NCBI RefSeq assembly: GCF_002850255.1
Contig: NZ_CP022522.1
Span: 934,097-998,096, forward strand
DNA from: Pseudoalteromonas sp. NC201
GTDB taxonomy: Bacteria > Pseudomonadota > Gammaproteobacteria > Enterobacterales > Alteromonadaceae
Direction of reading: 5' to 3'
Length of the DNA: 64,000 nucleotides
In this document: positions 29,824 to 41,874 of the stretch, piece after piece
Layout of the letters: each line of letters opens with the position of its first letter
How positions within the stretch are numbered: position 1 is the stretch's first letter
Notes under the pieces: generated by a model
Database searches by the model: none
The model's input: only the letters and a program-made list of their open reading frames with translations
Told to the model about the DNA's origin: nothing
Program-made: the position numbers and the translations under genes

Positions 29824-30198
29824 TCAAAGTTATCTTAAAAAAATACCGGAGAATCTTTCTCTGCTGCGCTTGCCGTACTGCGGCTTTTTACCCAAAGAAA
29901 AGTCGGTAAAGGCGACCCAGTTAAATACCTAAGAGACATCAACTGGCAAGACCTAGGAAAACAATCCGCCACGGAAGTTAAAAACATCGTCAAAGGCCTG
30001 CGCGATTCACTTGATGACATGTCTACCAGTTGGCACTACGACCTACTACTTCCAGACGCCGCCATCGAAGGCATGCAAGCCACGGTAAAACGTTTCAGTT
30101 TATAGGGAGTTTCCGGTATGGATGAGGCAGCAAGGTTTGCGTTGAGAACAATGGGCCCTACCACCCAAGTGAATATAGAATTAGAACGGTGTAAGTAA
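29824..30198 (+). pseudogene. Duplicated vgrG tail fused to a toxin stub (degenerate)
   Basis: Bases 29824-30092 copy the intact vgrG at about 27796-28050, the region after the hydrophobic stretch: DPVKYLRDINWQDLGKQSAT is encoded again. The copy has an extra A in the A-run near its start and a short replacement/insertion near 29875-29900. It diverges after the codons for TVKR, then hits TAG at 30103. The same frame continues as MDEAARFALRTMGPTTQ and ends at 30198. This looks like the junction of an older effector: shared VgrG tail, then the last bit of a different toxin, located just before that toxin's likely immunity gene. Confidence 0.75.
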
Positions 30199-30211
30199 GG
30201 AGGTTAGAATA

Positions 30212-30889
30212 ATGACCAAACAATTTGAAATAGATGAAGATTTCGAGTGGTTTCTTGAAAAATTTGAAGAGCCTACTGAAAAACATCAAGCCCCAGCAGA
30301 AATAATAAAAAAGTTTGAAGGTAAACTGCCTACTAGATTATTAGAATATTGGAGTGAATACGGGTTTTCTGGTTTCGGGGAAGGGCTTTTTTGGTTAACT
30401 AATCCCGATGATTATGATGATACCTTAGATGCATGGCTTGGAGATACAGTTATCGTCGAGCAAGACACATATTATGTAATTGCTCGCAGTGCATTTGGTG
30501 AGCTATTCTTATGGGGAGAGAAATTTGGACATAAATATCTAATCGACCCATCTCACGGTTGGATTATAGAGAAAGAAGGTAATGCCGAAGACATAGCAGT
30601 TGGAGAAGAAAACGATGCCATACAGTTTTTCTTTAGTGCAAAAAGGCCAACATCGCTGGATATAGATGATACGAGTGGAGGCTTACTTTTTGAGAAATGT
30701 AAACTTCGATTATCTCAATTAAAATATAACGAAATGTATGCTTTTGAACCCGCTTTTTTTCTTGGTGGGCAGCCTACCATTGACAATGTCAGTAAAGTAA
30801 ATATTTTCGCCCATCTAAGTGTATTAGCATCATTTGGTCAGAAAGAAATACTAGACCAACAAGGGCTTATAGCTAAGGCTTATTCATAA
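30212..30889 (+). CDS. Orphan GAD-like/DUF1851-type (Tdi1-like) T6SS immunity protein
   Basis: A 225-residue acidic protein. The N-terminal half (DEDFEWFLEKFEEPTE, LPTRLLEYWSEYGFSGFGEGLFW) resembles the GAD-like domain. The C-terminal half (GGLLFEKCKLRLSQLKYNEMYAFEPAFFLGG) resembles DUF1851, the combination found in Agrobacterium Tdi-type immunity proteins against Tde DNases. It has a very strong AAGGAGGT ribosome site. No intact toxin precedes it, only a stub and a vgrG duplicate, so it appears retained as an orphan immunity gene that still protects against neighbours. The family assignment is from memory of these motifs. Confidence 0.72.
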   Translation: MTKQFEIDEDFEWFLEKFEEPTEKHQAPAEIIKKFEGKLPTRLLEYWSEYGFSGFGEGLFWLTNPDDYDDTLDAWLGDTVIVEQDTYYVIARSAFGELFLWGEKFGHKYLIDPSHGWIIEKEGNAEDIAVGEENDAIQFFFSAKRPTSLDIDDTSGGLLFEKCKLRLSQLKYNEMYAFEPAFFLGGQPTIDNVSKVNIFAHLSVLASFGQKEILDQQGLIAKAYS

Positions 30890-30964
30890 TAAATGCTCCT
30901 GTTATTAAAGTAGCAAATAAAAACCACTTAACTCCTTACCACTAAAAACACTTACTTATTAATT

Positions 30965-31196
30965 GAAAATGCGATGATGATTAACTTTGAACTCATCGCC
31001 AATCAAATTGACGTAAGTGCCACACAAAATATCACCCTTAAGGCGGGTCGCAGCCATCGCAGTGTTATCCAAAGTGATATAAAGCTCAAGGCAGACAACA
31101 ACCTTACCATCACCGCCCCGGCGGGAAGTCAACTCATTCAAAGCCAAGGTAATATCACAGTAAAAGGCAGTGGCTTTGGCAACCTCACCCTTACAA
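30965..31196 (+). pseudogene. Duplicated vgrG DUF2345 fragment
   Basis: Bases about 30990-31194 copy the intact vgrG at about 26814-27011 (ANQIDVSATQNITLKAGRSH and on to the NITVKGSGFGNLTL segment). It begins with no proper gene start and runs directly into the right-hand composite repeat at CCTTACA, a short sequence present in both partners. This suggests an illegitimate junction. It could not make a functional spike. Confidence 0.8.
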
Positions 31197-32049
31197 GACG
31201 GTTGCACTATATCGGCTTAGGATTTGAGGATTAAGTGTGATGCCGGGGCGACGTTTTCTTGGTTCGTTCTTTTTTGTCGTTTTAAAAAAATGAACGAGGA
31301 GCGCATGGATGGGCTTTGATATTAAACATGGAGGTTTATTTTGCTAACGGCTGATAGCTCGAAATTTATCGTAAAGTCAGCCCGTCCTCTTGACAGTTTT
31401 CGACGCCCATTCATGGGCTGCGACTACCCGAAAAGCATAACTTCTCGGCGGGTAAAGCGCCTCCCACAACGCTATTTACACTGTGAGGCTGGAGCCGCTT
31501 TTGAGCTTATAAACTACTTTATTGCTACTGAGAAAGTGGAAATTCCACAAGCAACTTTATTCCCCCTCCATCACACCCGAAAATCCTAAGCCGATATGCA
31601 ATGTGCCGATAGGATGTCGGCTAAGTCTTGTCTGGCATCATGGACGTGCCTTACAAGACGGTTGCACTATATCGGCTTAGGATTTGAGGATTAAGTGTGA
31701 TGCTGGGGCGACGTTTTCTTGGTTCGTTCTTTTTCGTCGTTTAAAAAGAATGAACGAGGAGCGCATGGATGCGCTTTGATATTAAACATGGAGGTTTATG
31801 TTGCTAACGGCTGGTAGCTCGGAATTTACCGTAAAGTCAGCCCGTCCTCCTGACTGGTTTCGACGCCCATCCATGGGCTACGACTACCCGAAAAGCACAC
31901 TTCTCGGCGGGTGGACCGCCTCCCACAAAGTTATTTGCATCGTGAATTAGGAGGCTGTGAATTGGGAGACATACTAGGTTGTTGGTTTCTTATAAGCCTC
32001 GACACAGCGTAATTGCTAAAATAATCCGTGCTTACTCTCACAGGAAGAG
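31197..32049. repeat. Right composite-repeat block after the vgrG island
   Basis: About 850 bases with no credible gene. It holds two periods of the same composite repeat as 24113-24900. Dyads CGCCCATTCATGGGC (about 31402) and CGCCCATCCATGGGC (about 31863) are 461 bases apart. The GGATTAAGTGTGATGC-type module occurs at about 31224 and 31687, each followed by a GCGCATGGATG element. Shared modules also include CTCGGCGGGT (31443, 31903) and CAAGCAACTTTATTCCCCCT (31549). The two right-hand copies resemble each other more than they resemble the left block. Confidence 0.8.
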
Positions 32050-33168
32050 TTATTGCCATGTACCACGTTGAATTTGGCGAGGTGTGTTACGCCATCCCTC
32101 AAATTGTGATTCGACATTTTCATTAAAATTACGAAAGATTAGCTCGATGTTTTGTGCAGGTACAATATTGCACGGATTGCTGCTTTCTTGTCGTAAATAC
32201 TCGAAAAAAGCGTTGCTGTTGTGCTCGACCATAAATCCCGTAAACAGATAACTATTGGCATATAAGGTGGTACTTTGCATGGTTTGCCACTGATTTTCGC
32301 TATTGAATAGGGTGTTAATATCAAGCTTGGCAAAGCGCGATTTCAAAATCCCTTCTTTCGTTAACCAATCTTCGTCAGAGAGGTAAACTGAAAATTGACC
32401 TGTTTCGGTAATTCTTAGGTGCTCAAAATACTCGGCTAAGCCTTCCGTTACCCATCGAGGGGTTACGCCGAAATAGTAAAAAACGAGGGCGTGCACGGAC
32501 TCGTGAATGAGCGTTCTTAGCGTTTCTTCTTCAGTGCGACCGCCATTGATAAAGCCTTGGTTTTGAAACAAGAAGTACATGCCCAAGGTGCCAGCGGGCT
32601 CGGCATCGCGAGAGAGGATTAGCTCATTGTAGTCAGCGTCATTGGCGGCAATATGCATGTTCAACTGGATGGGAGATAAGGCTTTTTTATGCGCTAACTG
32701 GTTAAAAAAGTGCTTAAACATCATATACACCACGTTGAGGGCTTGCTGCGCCTGATACTCAACATAAGGGCTCACGGGTTCACCCGTTAGATTGAGTTTA
32801 AAATTTTCAATGTGGTTGAATTGCGTTTGCAAGGAAAATACTTCGCGCTTTAGTACCCCGCAGGTAGGTGTTGAGATACCGCTGAACATATTAACAAGAT
32901 CACTGTGCCCGTTTAGGTTATAAAAGGTTTTTTCTGGTATTTCAGGTAGCTGCTGTCTTGTTACTTTTGGTGGTGCAACCGTTAGGTGAGGAGTGGTGTC
33001 TGGCTGACTTAAACGTTTTTCGGTATGGGTGTCTAGCTGTATGCCTAATTCAGTCAATAAAGGTTTGATAGACCTCATCGAGTTTGCTGCTGCACTTGGG
33101 TAGATAAAATAAAGCGCAAACAATATCAGCGTGATGATAAGTAGTAGGACAAAGACCCGCCAAACCAA
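32050..33168 (-). CDS. Membrane-anchored gluzincin-type metallopeptidase
   Basis: A 372-residue protein. The N-terminal hydrophobic segment (residues 3-24, VFVLLLIITLILFALYFIY) should be a membrane anchor or uncleaved signal. The zinc site HESVH is followed 19 residues later by EGLAEYFEHL, giving the HExxH...E pattern of gluzincins (peptidase MA/DUF1570-like). The catalytic part probably faces the periplasm. I take the TTG at 33168, with AAGGA eight bases upstream, as the start. It is divergent from the next gene, and the specific substrate is unknown. Confidence 0.78.
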   Translation of the reverse strand: MVWRVFVLLLIITLILFALYFIYPSAAANSMRSIKPLLTELGIQLDTHTEKRLSQPDTTPHLTVAPPKVTRQQLPEIPEKTFYNLNGHSDLVNMFSGISTPTCGVLKREVFSLQTQFNHIENFKLNLTGEPVSPYVEYQAQQALNVVYMMFKHFFNQLAHKKALSPIQLNMHIAANDADYNELILSRDAEPAGTLGMYFLFQNQGFINGGRTEEETLRTLIHESVHALVFYYFGVTPRWVTEGLAEYFEHLRITETGQFSVYLSDEDWLTKEGILKSRFAKLDINTLFNSENQWQTMQSTTLYANSYLFTGFMVEHNSNAFFEYLRQESSNPCNIVPAQNIELIFRNFNENVESQFEGWRNTPRQIQRGTWQ

Positions 33169-33397
33169 AGTGATATCCTTGTGTAATACATGCCCAGAGA
33201 CTCTGGTTATACTCGATTATCGGTAAACTTGGCAATCGGTAATTTGATTATCGACTTATTTCCATGGCATTAAATAACATCTACTTTAGTGTGTCATAGC
33301 GTATCGTTTGCATGATTTGCCATTCTTTTTTCTACAACAATGTACCCATAATCTAATTCGTTGCCTATACTTTTTGAAAAAATAACAGAGCATACAG

Positions 33398-34150
33398 ATG
33401 AAAGTAGTTTGGCCGTTGATTTTACTGTGTTGTGTGAGCGGGAGTGCGAGCGCGCTTGATACTCAGGTGAATATTACGACGGGGCAATGGCCGCCGTACT
33501 TAGATCAAGCGAAACAAGATCAAGGCTGTGTGGCTGCTGTGATCCGAGATGTCTTTGCGCTCTCTGATATCAAAGTCCGATTTTTATTTATGCCTTGGGA
33601 ACGCGCCTATCAAGAGGGAATGAAGGCGGCTTACATTGGTAGTGCTTATTGGTATTACAGCGAGCAAAGGAGCAAAGACTATATTTACACTCAATACCCA
33701 CTCACTGAAGAAACAGCACGCTTTTATCATCATCGAGATTTAGCGTTTACCTATACGAGTTACGCAGATCTCAAGCCATTTAGATTGTTGCTCAATCAAG
33801 GGTTAACTTATCCGCCTTCTCTGCTAGAGGCGATAGAGACGCTTGAAATCAAAACTTCATATGCCACGTATACCAGTAAAAATGTGGCACTGATCCTACG
33901 AAACCGTGCAGATATTATGATTATGGACGAAAAATCGGCGAAGTCCTATCAGCAGGAACTGCCTGCGGAAGAAGCGGAGTTATTAGTGGCGCAAGCGATC
34001 CCTGCTTTTATCCAAAAAGGCTATTTGCTTATCAATAAGCATCATAGTGAATATGTCGAGTTGTATAACGAAGGGCTTAAAAAACTATGGGCGGATGAAG
34101 ACTATGTTGCTCAGTATCGTGCTCGCTGCTCTCGTGTGTTTACTGATTGA
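33398..34150 (+). CDS. Periplasmic solute-binding-like protein (SBP_bac_3 type)
   Basis: A 250-residue protein with signal peptide MKVVWPLILLCCVSGSASA. The mature part begins NITTGQWPPYLDQ, the usual opening of family 3 periplasmic binding domains, followed by FLFMPWERAYQEG and FTYTSYADLKPFRLLLNQG. No permease or ATPase genes adjoin it, so it may be one of the stand-alone proteins of this type common in Alteromonadales rather than part of an ABC importer. The ligand is unknown. Confidence 0.8.
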   Translation: MKVVWPLILLCCVSGSASALDTQVNITTGQWPPYLDQAKQDQGCVAAVIRDVFALSDIKVRFLFMPWERAYQEGMKAAYIGSAYWYYSEQRSKDYIYTQYPLTEETARFYHHRDLAFTYTSYADLKPFRLLLNQGLTYPPSLLEAIETLEIKTSYATYTSKNVALILRNRADIMIMDEKSAKSYQQELPAEEAELLVAQAIPAFIQKGYLLINKHHSEYVELYNEGLKKLWADEDYVAQYRARCSRVFTD

Positions 34151-34156
34151 TTGCTT

Positions 34157-34177
34157 TTTGGTTTTGCTAAAACCAAA
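34157..34177 (+). terminator. Possible weak terminator hairpin
   Basis: Perfect 9-bp AT-rich stem TTTGGTTTT/AAAACCAAA with a 3-base loop, directly after the binding-protein stop. It has low GC and no T-tract, so its activity is doubtful. Confidence 0.35.
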
Positions 34178-34705
34178 TAATGTCCTGATCCGTTGCGAAA
34201 TCATTCATAAGTTAGAATCTAAATTTGTTTTTAATGTTTTTCATAGCCTGTTGGCTATTTTGACGGTATATAAAGCATAAAGAATGTTATTACACATAAA
34301 GCCTAATAGTGTATTCAGTGGGATTTTAGAGCATGCTTTGCAGCCAACAATCGTAAAGACTATCTTGAATCGTCATTGGCTGCTTTAGATTAAGACTTGC
34401 CTTATCCAAACCGCCTTCCGGCAGCTTGATTTTACGTTAAATGGTATATGCCTATCTGGTCTGACCATTTAAATCACCTTTTAAATTTTCCCGATTCTTG
34501 GTTAAAGTTTATGCACGCCAACTGTTGTTTTTACACTCAGCTAATTATTGAATTGGGCTGAATTTTGACAGTTGTCATGGATTTTGATAACGTATTGTGC
34601 AAATTTGGTATGACCAATTTACCTATGAAGTTAATTCTTACCAAATTGATTAAAATAAGTCAGCGGTCTGGCTAGGTCACATCATAAAAAATTGGCGTTA
34701 TTTCA
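34178..34705. promoter_or_regulatory. pdhR control region with PdhR-like operators
   Basis: A 528-base non-coding stretch upstream of pdhR. TTTGGTATGACCAATTT (about 34604-34620) matches the PdhR operator pattern ATTGGTnnnACCAAT. A second dyad, TGGTCTGACCA, is at 34457-34467. A candidate promoter has TTGACA at 34565-34570 and TAACGT at 34588-34593 (17-base spacer), so the near operator would lie just downstream of the start site, which is consistent with autorepression. The rest shows nothing recognisable. Confidence 0.65.
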
Positions 34706-35455
34706 ATGTCTTTAAAGATTAAAGCAGCAAAATTATCCGACGTAATACTAGAACAGCTTGAGAATATGATCCTCGAGGGCTCGTTATTACCCGGTGCAAA
34801 GTTGCCGCCTGAGCGTGAACTAGCTAAGCAGTTTGAAGTGTCGCGTCCATCACTTCGTGAGGCTATCCAGAAATTGGAAGCTAAGGGGCTTGTTACCCGT
34901 CGTCAAGGTGGTGGCACGTATGTTAAAAATCAGCTAGAAGAAGGGCTGACTGATCCGTTATTTGACTTGATCAGTAAGCATCCAGAATCTCAGTTTGATT
35001 TACTTGAGTTTCGTCATGCATTAGAAGGCATCGCCGCCTACTACGCGGCACTCAGGGGCACAGAGAATGACTTTGCAAAGGTACAACAAAGCTTTGACAA
35101 TATTGCAGAGATAGGTGATGACTTGATGCAAAAGGCAAGGGCAATTAATGCTTTTCACTTTGCCGTTGCAGAAGCGTCACATAACGTCGTCCTGCTTCAT
35201 CTTGTAAAAGGGATGCAGTCATTGCTTGAGCAAAACGTGTTGCAAAACTTAACGGTCTTGGTGCAAAAATCAGACGTGAGTGAGCAGCTCGGTGAGCACA
35301 GAAAGTTGTTATTAGATGCGGTGATCAATGGTAACCCTGAACAAGCAAGACTTGCTAGTAACGCCCACTTAGCCTTTATCGAAGAAGCGTTATTAGAAGC
35401 CGGTAAAGAGCGTTCGCGAATAGAACGTTCACTGCGTAGAACAAAACAGCAGTAA
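34706..35455 (+). CDS. pdhR: Pyruvate dehydrogenase complex repressor (GntR/FadR family)
   Basis: A 249-residue regulator. The N-terminal winged helix reads ILEGSLLPGAKLPPERELAK, then FEVSRPSLREAIQKLEAKGLV and RQGGGTYV, the classic GntR signature. The FCD effector domain follows (DLLEFRHALEGIAAYYAA, with metal/ligand His in FHFAVAEASHN). In E. coli PdhR represses aceEF-lpd and itself and is released by pyruvate. The location directly ahead of aceE and the operators upstream support the same role here. Confidence 0.95.
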   Translation: MSLKIKAAKLSDVILEQLENMILEGSLLPGAKLPPERELAKQFEVSRPSLREAIQKLEAKGLVTRRQGGGTYVKNQLEEGLTDPLFDLISKHPESQFDLLEFRHALEGIAAYYAALRGTENDFAKVQQSFDNIAEIGDDLMQKARAINAFHFAVAEASHNVVLLHLVKGMQSLLEQNVLQNLTVLVQKSDVSEQLGEHRKLLLDAVINGNPEQARLASNAHLAFIEEALLEAGKERSRIERSLRRTKQQ

Positions 35456-35525
35456 TCGGACTTGATTCAGTAAGAATTGGCACAAATAGAATAAATTCGT
35501 ATTTTAAACATAAGGAACACTCCAT

Positions 35526-38192
<2,667 letters not shown>

Positions 38193-38203
38193 GAGGACGA
38201 GTG

Positions 38204-40096
38204 ATGGCAATCGAAATTCATGTTCCAGATATTGGTGCCGATGAGGTTGAAGTAACCGAGATCCTAGTAAGCGTAGGTGACACGGTTGCAGAAGAGCAAT
38301 CGCTTATCACTGTTGAAGGCGACAAAGCATCAATGGAAGTACCTGCCTCTGTGGCGGGAACAGTTAAAGAAATCAAAATAGCGGAAGGCGATAAAGTATC
38401 GACTGGCTCTTTGATCATGGTTTTTGAAGCGGCAGGTGAAGAAGCACCGGCAGAGCAACCAGCAGAAGAAGCTAAGCCAGAAGCAAACGCCTCTGGCAAG
38501 ACAGAAGTGAAAGAAGTTCACGTACCAGATATTGGTGGCGATGAAGTTGAAGTAACTGAAATCTTAGTAGCTGCGGGCGATGTTGTTGAAGAAGAGCAAT
38601 CGCTTATCACGGTTGAAGGCGACAAGGCTTCAATGGAAGTACCAGCACCATTTGCAGGTACTATCAAAGAAGTGAAAATCAACGCGGGTGACAAAGTGTC
38701 AACCGGTTCATTGATCTTCATCTTCGAAGTGGCAGGTAGCGGTGATGCACCTGCGACTAACGAAGCTGCAGAAGCGCCTGCTCAAGAGCAAGCACCTGCT
38801 GCATCAGCTGAAAAAGAAGTGCATGTACCAGATATCGGTGGCGACGAAGTTGAAGTTACTGAAATCATGGTTGCTGTTGGCGACAGCGTTGAAGAAGAGC
38901 AATCGCTTATCACGGTTGAAGGCGACAAAGCCTCAATGGAAGTACCAGCTCCGTTTGCAGGTACGATTAAAGAGATCAAAGTCAATGCCGGCGACAAAGT
39001 ATCAACGGGTTCTTTAATCTTCGTATTCGAAGTGAAAGGCGCGGCACCTGCACCTCAGGCAGCTGCTAAAACTGAAGAAAAACCAGCTCAGCCTGCGGCT
39101 TCAGCGGCAAAATCTGAAGCACCAAAAGCCTCTGCACAAAAAGATGATTTTGTAGCGAATGATCAGTATGCCCACGCATCACCTGTGGTACGTCGTTTAG
39201 CGCGTGAGTTTGGCGTTAACCTAGCTCGCGTTAAAGGTACAGGTCGTAAGAACCGTGTACTAAAAGAAGACGTACAAAACTACGTGAAAGAGCTGGTTAA
39301 GCAAGTTGAATCTGGTCAAATCGCAAAAGGTGGCAACACTGGCGGCGGTGAGCTTGGTCTTATTCCTTGGCCAAAAGTAGATTTCAGCAAGTTTGGTGAA
39401 ATAGAAGAGAAGAAACTTTCTCGCATCAATAAGCTATCGGGTGCAAACCTTCATCGTAACTGGGTACAAATCCCACATGTTACGCAGTTTGACGAAGCAG
39501 ATATCACTGAGCTTGAAGCGTTCCGTAAAGAACAGAATGTGCTAGCTGAGAAGAAGAAAATGGGTGTGAAGATCACGCCATTAGTATTCGTGATGAAAGC
39601 GGCTGCAAAAGCACTTGAAGAGTTCCCAACGTTTAACTCTTCACTATCTGAAGATGGTGAGAGCTTAATCTTGAAGAAATATGTTCACATCGGTATCGCG
39701 GTTGATACACCAAATGGTCTAGTGGTTCCTGTTGTTCGCGACGTGAACAAGAAAGGCATCATTGAGATATCACGCGAGTTGATGGAAATTTCTAAGAAAG
39801 CACGTGACGGTAAACTGACGTCTGCTGATATGCAGGGCGGCTGTTTCACTATCTCAAGCCTAGGCGGTATCGGCGGTACGGCGTTTACGCCAATCGTTAA
39901 TGCTCCTGAAGTTGCGATTCTTGGTGTTTCTAAGTCAGACTTCAAACCGAAATGGAATGGTAAAGAGTTTGAGCCGCGCCTAATGGTGCCGCTAAGCTGT
40001 TCATACGACCATCGTGTCATTGACGGCGCACTAGCAGCTCGCTTTACTGTGACACTTGCAAACTACTTAAGCGATATTCGCCAGCTAGTAATGTAA
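38204..40096 (+). CDS. aceF: Pyruvate dehydrogenase E2, dihydrolipoyl acetyltransferase
   Basis: About 630 residues. Three nearly identical lipoyl domains each carry GDKASMEVP with the lipoylated Lys (about residues 40, 145 and 245), separated by Ala/Pro/Glu-rich linkers. The peripheral-subunit-binding domain follows ([21 protein letters not shown], about 325) and then the catalytic domain, with [15 protein letters not shown] near the end giving the active-site His. Three lipoyl domains is the enterobacterial-type arrangement. I chose the ATG at 38204; the GTG three bases earlier is the alternative. Confidence 0.97.
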   Translation: MAIEIHVPDIGADEVEVTEILVSVGDTVAEEQSLITVEGDKASMEVPASVAGTVKEIKIAEGDKVSTGSLIMVFEAAGEEAPAEQPAEEAKPEANASGKTEVKEVHVPDIGGDEVEVTEILVAAGDVVEEEQSLITVEGDKASMEVPAPFAGTIKEVKINAGDKVSTGSLIFIFEVAGSGDAPATNEAAEAPAQEQAPAASAEKEVHVPDIGGDEVEVTEIMVAVGDSVEEEQSLITVEGDKASMEVPAPFAGTIKEIKVNAGDKVSTGSLIFVFEVKGAAPAPQAAAKTEEKPAQPAASAAKSEAPKASAQKDDFVANDQYAHASPVVRRLAREFGVNLARVKGTGRKNRVLKEDVQNYVKELVKQVESGQIAKGGNTGGGELGLIPWPKVDFSKFGEIEEKKLSRINKLSGANLHRNWVQIPHVTQFDEADITELEAFRKEQNVLAEKKKMGVKITPLVFVMKAAAKALEEFPTFNSSLSEDGESLILKKYVHIGIAVDTPNGLVVPVVRDVNKKGIIEISRELMEISKKARDGKLTSADMQGGCFTISSLGGIGGTAFTPIVNAPEVAILGVSKSDFKPKWNGKEFEPRLMVPLSCSYDHRVIDGALAARFTVTLANYLSDIRQLVM

Positions 40097-40102
40097 GAAT
40101 AG

Positions 40103-40137
40103 AAACCGCATGACTTAGGTGATGCGGTTTTCTTGTA
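40103..40137 (+). terminator. Terminator after aceF
   Basis: Perfect 9-bp stem AAACCGCAT (40103-40111) / ATGCGGTTT (40122-40130) followed by TTCTTGTATTTT. It separates lpd partly from the aceEF transcript, so lpd probably also has its own promoter. Confidence 0.8.
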
Positions 40138-40140
40138 TTT

Positions 40141-40307
40141 TATTGTTCCGCTTGATAATTAGGCGGGACAATAGAGAGTGTGAATGATACACTTTCGAGC
40201 AATAATAACTCTCTCTGCCCTGTGCCCCGAATCGGGTGTTTGGCAGGCACTTTGGGTCGGCTACTCTCGACGAGTAAACCCGTTCAAATAACAGTTAAGG
40301 TAATAAC
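40141..40307 (+). promoter_or_regulatory. lpd leader with inverted repeats
   Basis: A dyad TATTGTTCCGC (40141-40151) / GCGGGACAATA (40163-40173) forms an 11-bp stem with one G-U pair. Further downstream are CCCGA/TCGGG and GTGCC/GGCAC pairings around 40223-40251. There is no T-tract after these. The segment probably contains the lpd promoter and a structured 5' leader; the exact start site is not assignable. Confidence 0.4.
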
Positions 40308-41732
40308 ATGAGCAACGAAATCAAAACTCAAGTTGTTGTACTAGGCGGTGGTCCTGGTGGTTACTCTGCAGCATTCCGTGCAGCAGACTTAGGTTTAGAC
40401 GTTACACTAATCGAATCTCGCGACACGCTAGGTGGTGTGTGCTTGAACGTTGGTTGTATCCCTTCAAAAGCCCTTCTTCACGTTGCAAAGGTAATTGACG
40501 ATGCAGCAGAAATGGCTTCTCACGGTGTTTCTTTCGGTGCTCCACAAATTGACCTAGACAAAATCCGTTCATGGAAAGAGTCTGTGATCGGTCAACTTAC
40601 AGGTGGTCTTGGTGGAATGGCTAAGATGCGTAAAGTAACTGTAGTTAACGGCTACGGTAAGTTCACAGGTTCTAACACTATCGCTGTTGAAGGTGCTGAC
40701 GGTGCAAAAACAGTGACCTTTGATAACGCAATCATTGCAGCGGGTTCTCAGCCTGTAAGCCTACCTTTCATTCCTGAAGACGAGCGTATCATCGACTCTA
40801 CAGGTGCACTTGAGCTTAAAGACGTGCCTGAAAAGCTACTTGTACTAGGTGGTGGTATCATTGGTCTTGAGATGGGGACTGTTTACCGTTCACTAGGTTC
40901 AGCGATTGACGTAGTTGAGTTTGCTGATCAACTAGTACCAGCGGCTGACAAAGACGTTATCAAGATTTACCAAAAGTACGTTAAAGACAAGTTTAACGTG
41001 ATGCTTTCTACTAAAGTTGTTGCTGTTGAAGCGAAAGAAGACGGTATCTACGTATCTTTCGAAGGCAAGCAAGCACCTGAAGGCCAAGTTCGTTATGACA
41101 AAGTACTAGTTGCTGTTGGTCGTACACCAAATGGTAAGCTAATTGACGCTGACAAAGCGGGCGTAAATGTTGATGAGCGTGGCTTTATCAGCACTGACAA
41201 GCAAATGAAGACTAACGTTGATCACATCTTCGCTATCGGTGACATCGTAGGTCAACCTATGCTTGCGCACAAAGCGGTTCATGAAGGTCACGTTGCTGCT
41301 GAAGTTATCTCTGGTAAGAAGCATTACTTCGATCCTAAGTGTATTCCTTCAATTGCATACACAGATCCAGAAATCGCTTGGGTTGGTGTGACTGAGAAAG
41401 AAGCAAAAGAGCAAGGTCTAAGCATTGAAACTGCGGTATTCCCGTGGGCAGCTTCTGGTCGTGCAATCGCTTCTGCACGTACTGAAGGTTCTACTAAGCT
41501 TATCTTTGATAAAGAGTCAGGCCGTGTGATCGGTGGTGCTATGGTTGGTATCAATGCAGGTGAAATGCTTGGTGAAATCGGCCTAGCAGTAGAGATGGGT
41601 GCTGACGGTGAAGACCTAGCGCTTACTATCCACGCTCACCCAACGCTGAATGAGTCAATCGGTCTAGCTGCTGAAATCTTCGAAGGTTCAATCACTGACC
41701 TTCCAAACAAAAAAGCAGTGAAGAAAAAGTAA
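40308..41732 (+). CDS. lpdA: Dihydrolipoyl dehydrogenase (E3)
   Basis: A 474-residue FAD disulfide oxidoreductase that reoxidises dihydrolipoamide for pyruvate and 2-oxoglutarate dehydrogenases. It has FAD motif VVLGGGPGGYSAAFRAAD, redox disulfide GGVCLNVGCIPSKAL (near residue 45), NAD motif LLVLGGGIIGLEMG, and the catalytic HAHPTLNE pair near residue 445. A strong terminator follows. It is placed behind aceF as in other gammaproteobacteria. Confidence 0.98.
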   Translation: MSNEIKTQVVVLGGGPGGYSAAFRAADLGLDVTLIESRDTLGGVCLNVGCIPSKALLHVAKVIDDAAEMASHGVSFGAPQIDLDKIRSWKESVIGQLTGGLGGMAKMRKVTVVNGYGKFTGSNTIAVEGADGAKTVTFDNAIIAAGSQPVSLPFIPEDERIIDSTGALELKDVPEKLLVLGGGIIGLEMGTVYRSLGSAIDVVEFADQLVPAADKDVIKIYQKYVKDKFNVMLSTKVVAVEAKEDGIYVSFEGKQAPEGQVRYDKVLVAVGRTPNGKLIDADKAGVNVDERGFISTDKQMKTNVDHIFAIGDIVGQPMLAHKAVHEGHVAAEVISGKKHYFDPKCIPSIAYTDPEIAWVGVTEKEAKEQGLSIETAVFPWAASGRAIASARTEGSTKLIFDKESGRVIGGAMVGINAGEMLGEIGLAVEMGADGEDLALTIHAHPTLNESIGLAAEIFEGSITDLPNKKAVKKK

Positions 41733-41750
41733 GTTTTTCTGAGCTTTCAA

Positions 41751-41783
41751 AAACCCAGCCTTGTGCTGGGTTTTTTTGTTTTT
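41751..41783 (+). terminator. Rho-independent terminator after lpdA
   Basis: Stem AACCCAGC/GCTGGGTT (41752-41759 and 41764-41771) with a 4-base loop, followed by TTTTTTGTTTTT. Confidence 0.93.
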
Positions 41784-41874
41784 GGGACCCTAGGTTGTAA
41801 CTCGCTCTTTATAACCTTGGCAGACTAGTTACTAAACAGTATGCTTAGAAAAGGGGCAAAAGTGTTGAGTGTAC

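Noticed and set aside
25160..31200. Prophage
   Set aside because: VgrG is tail-spike-like, but no other phage structural, lysis, integrase or packaging gene is present. The toxin-immunity layout fits T6SS.
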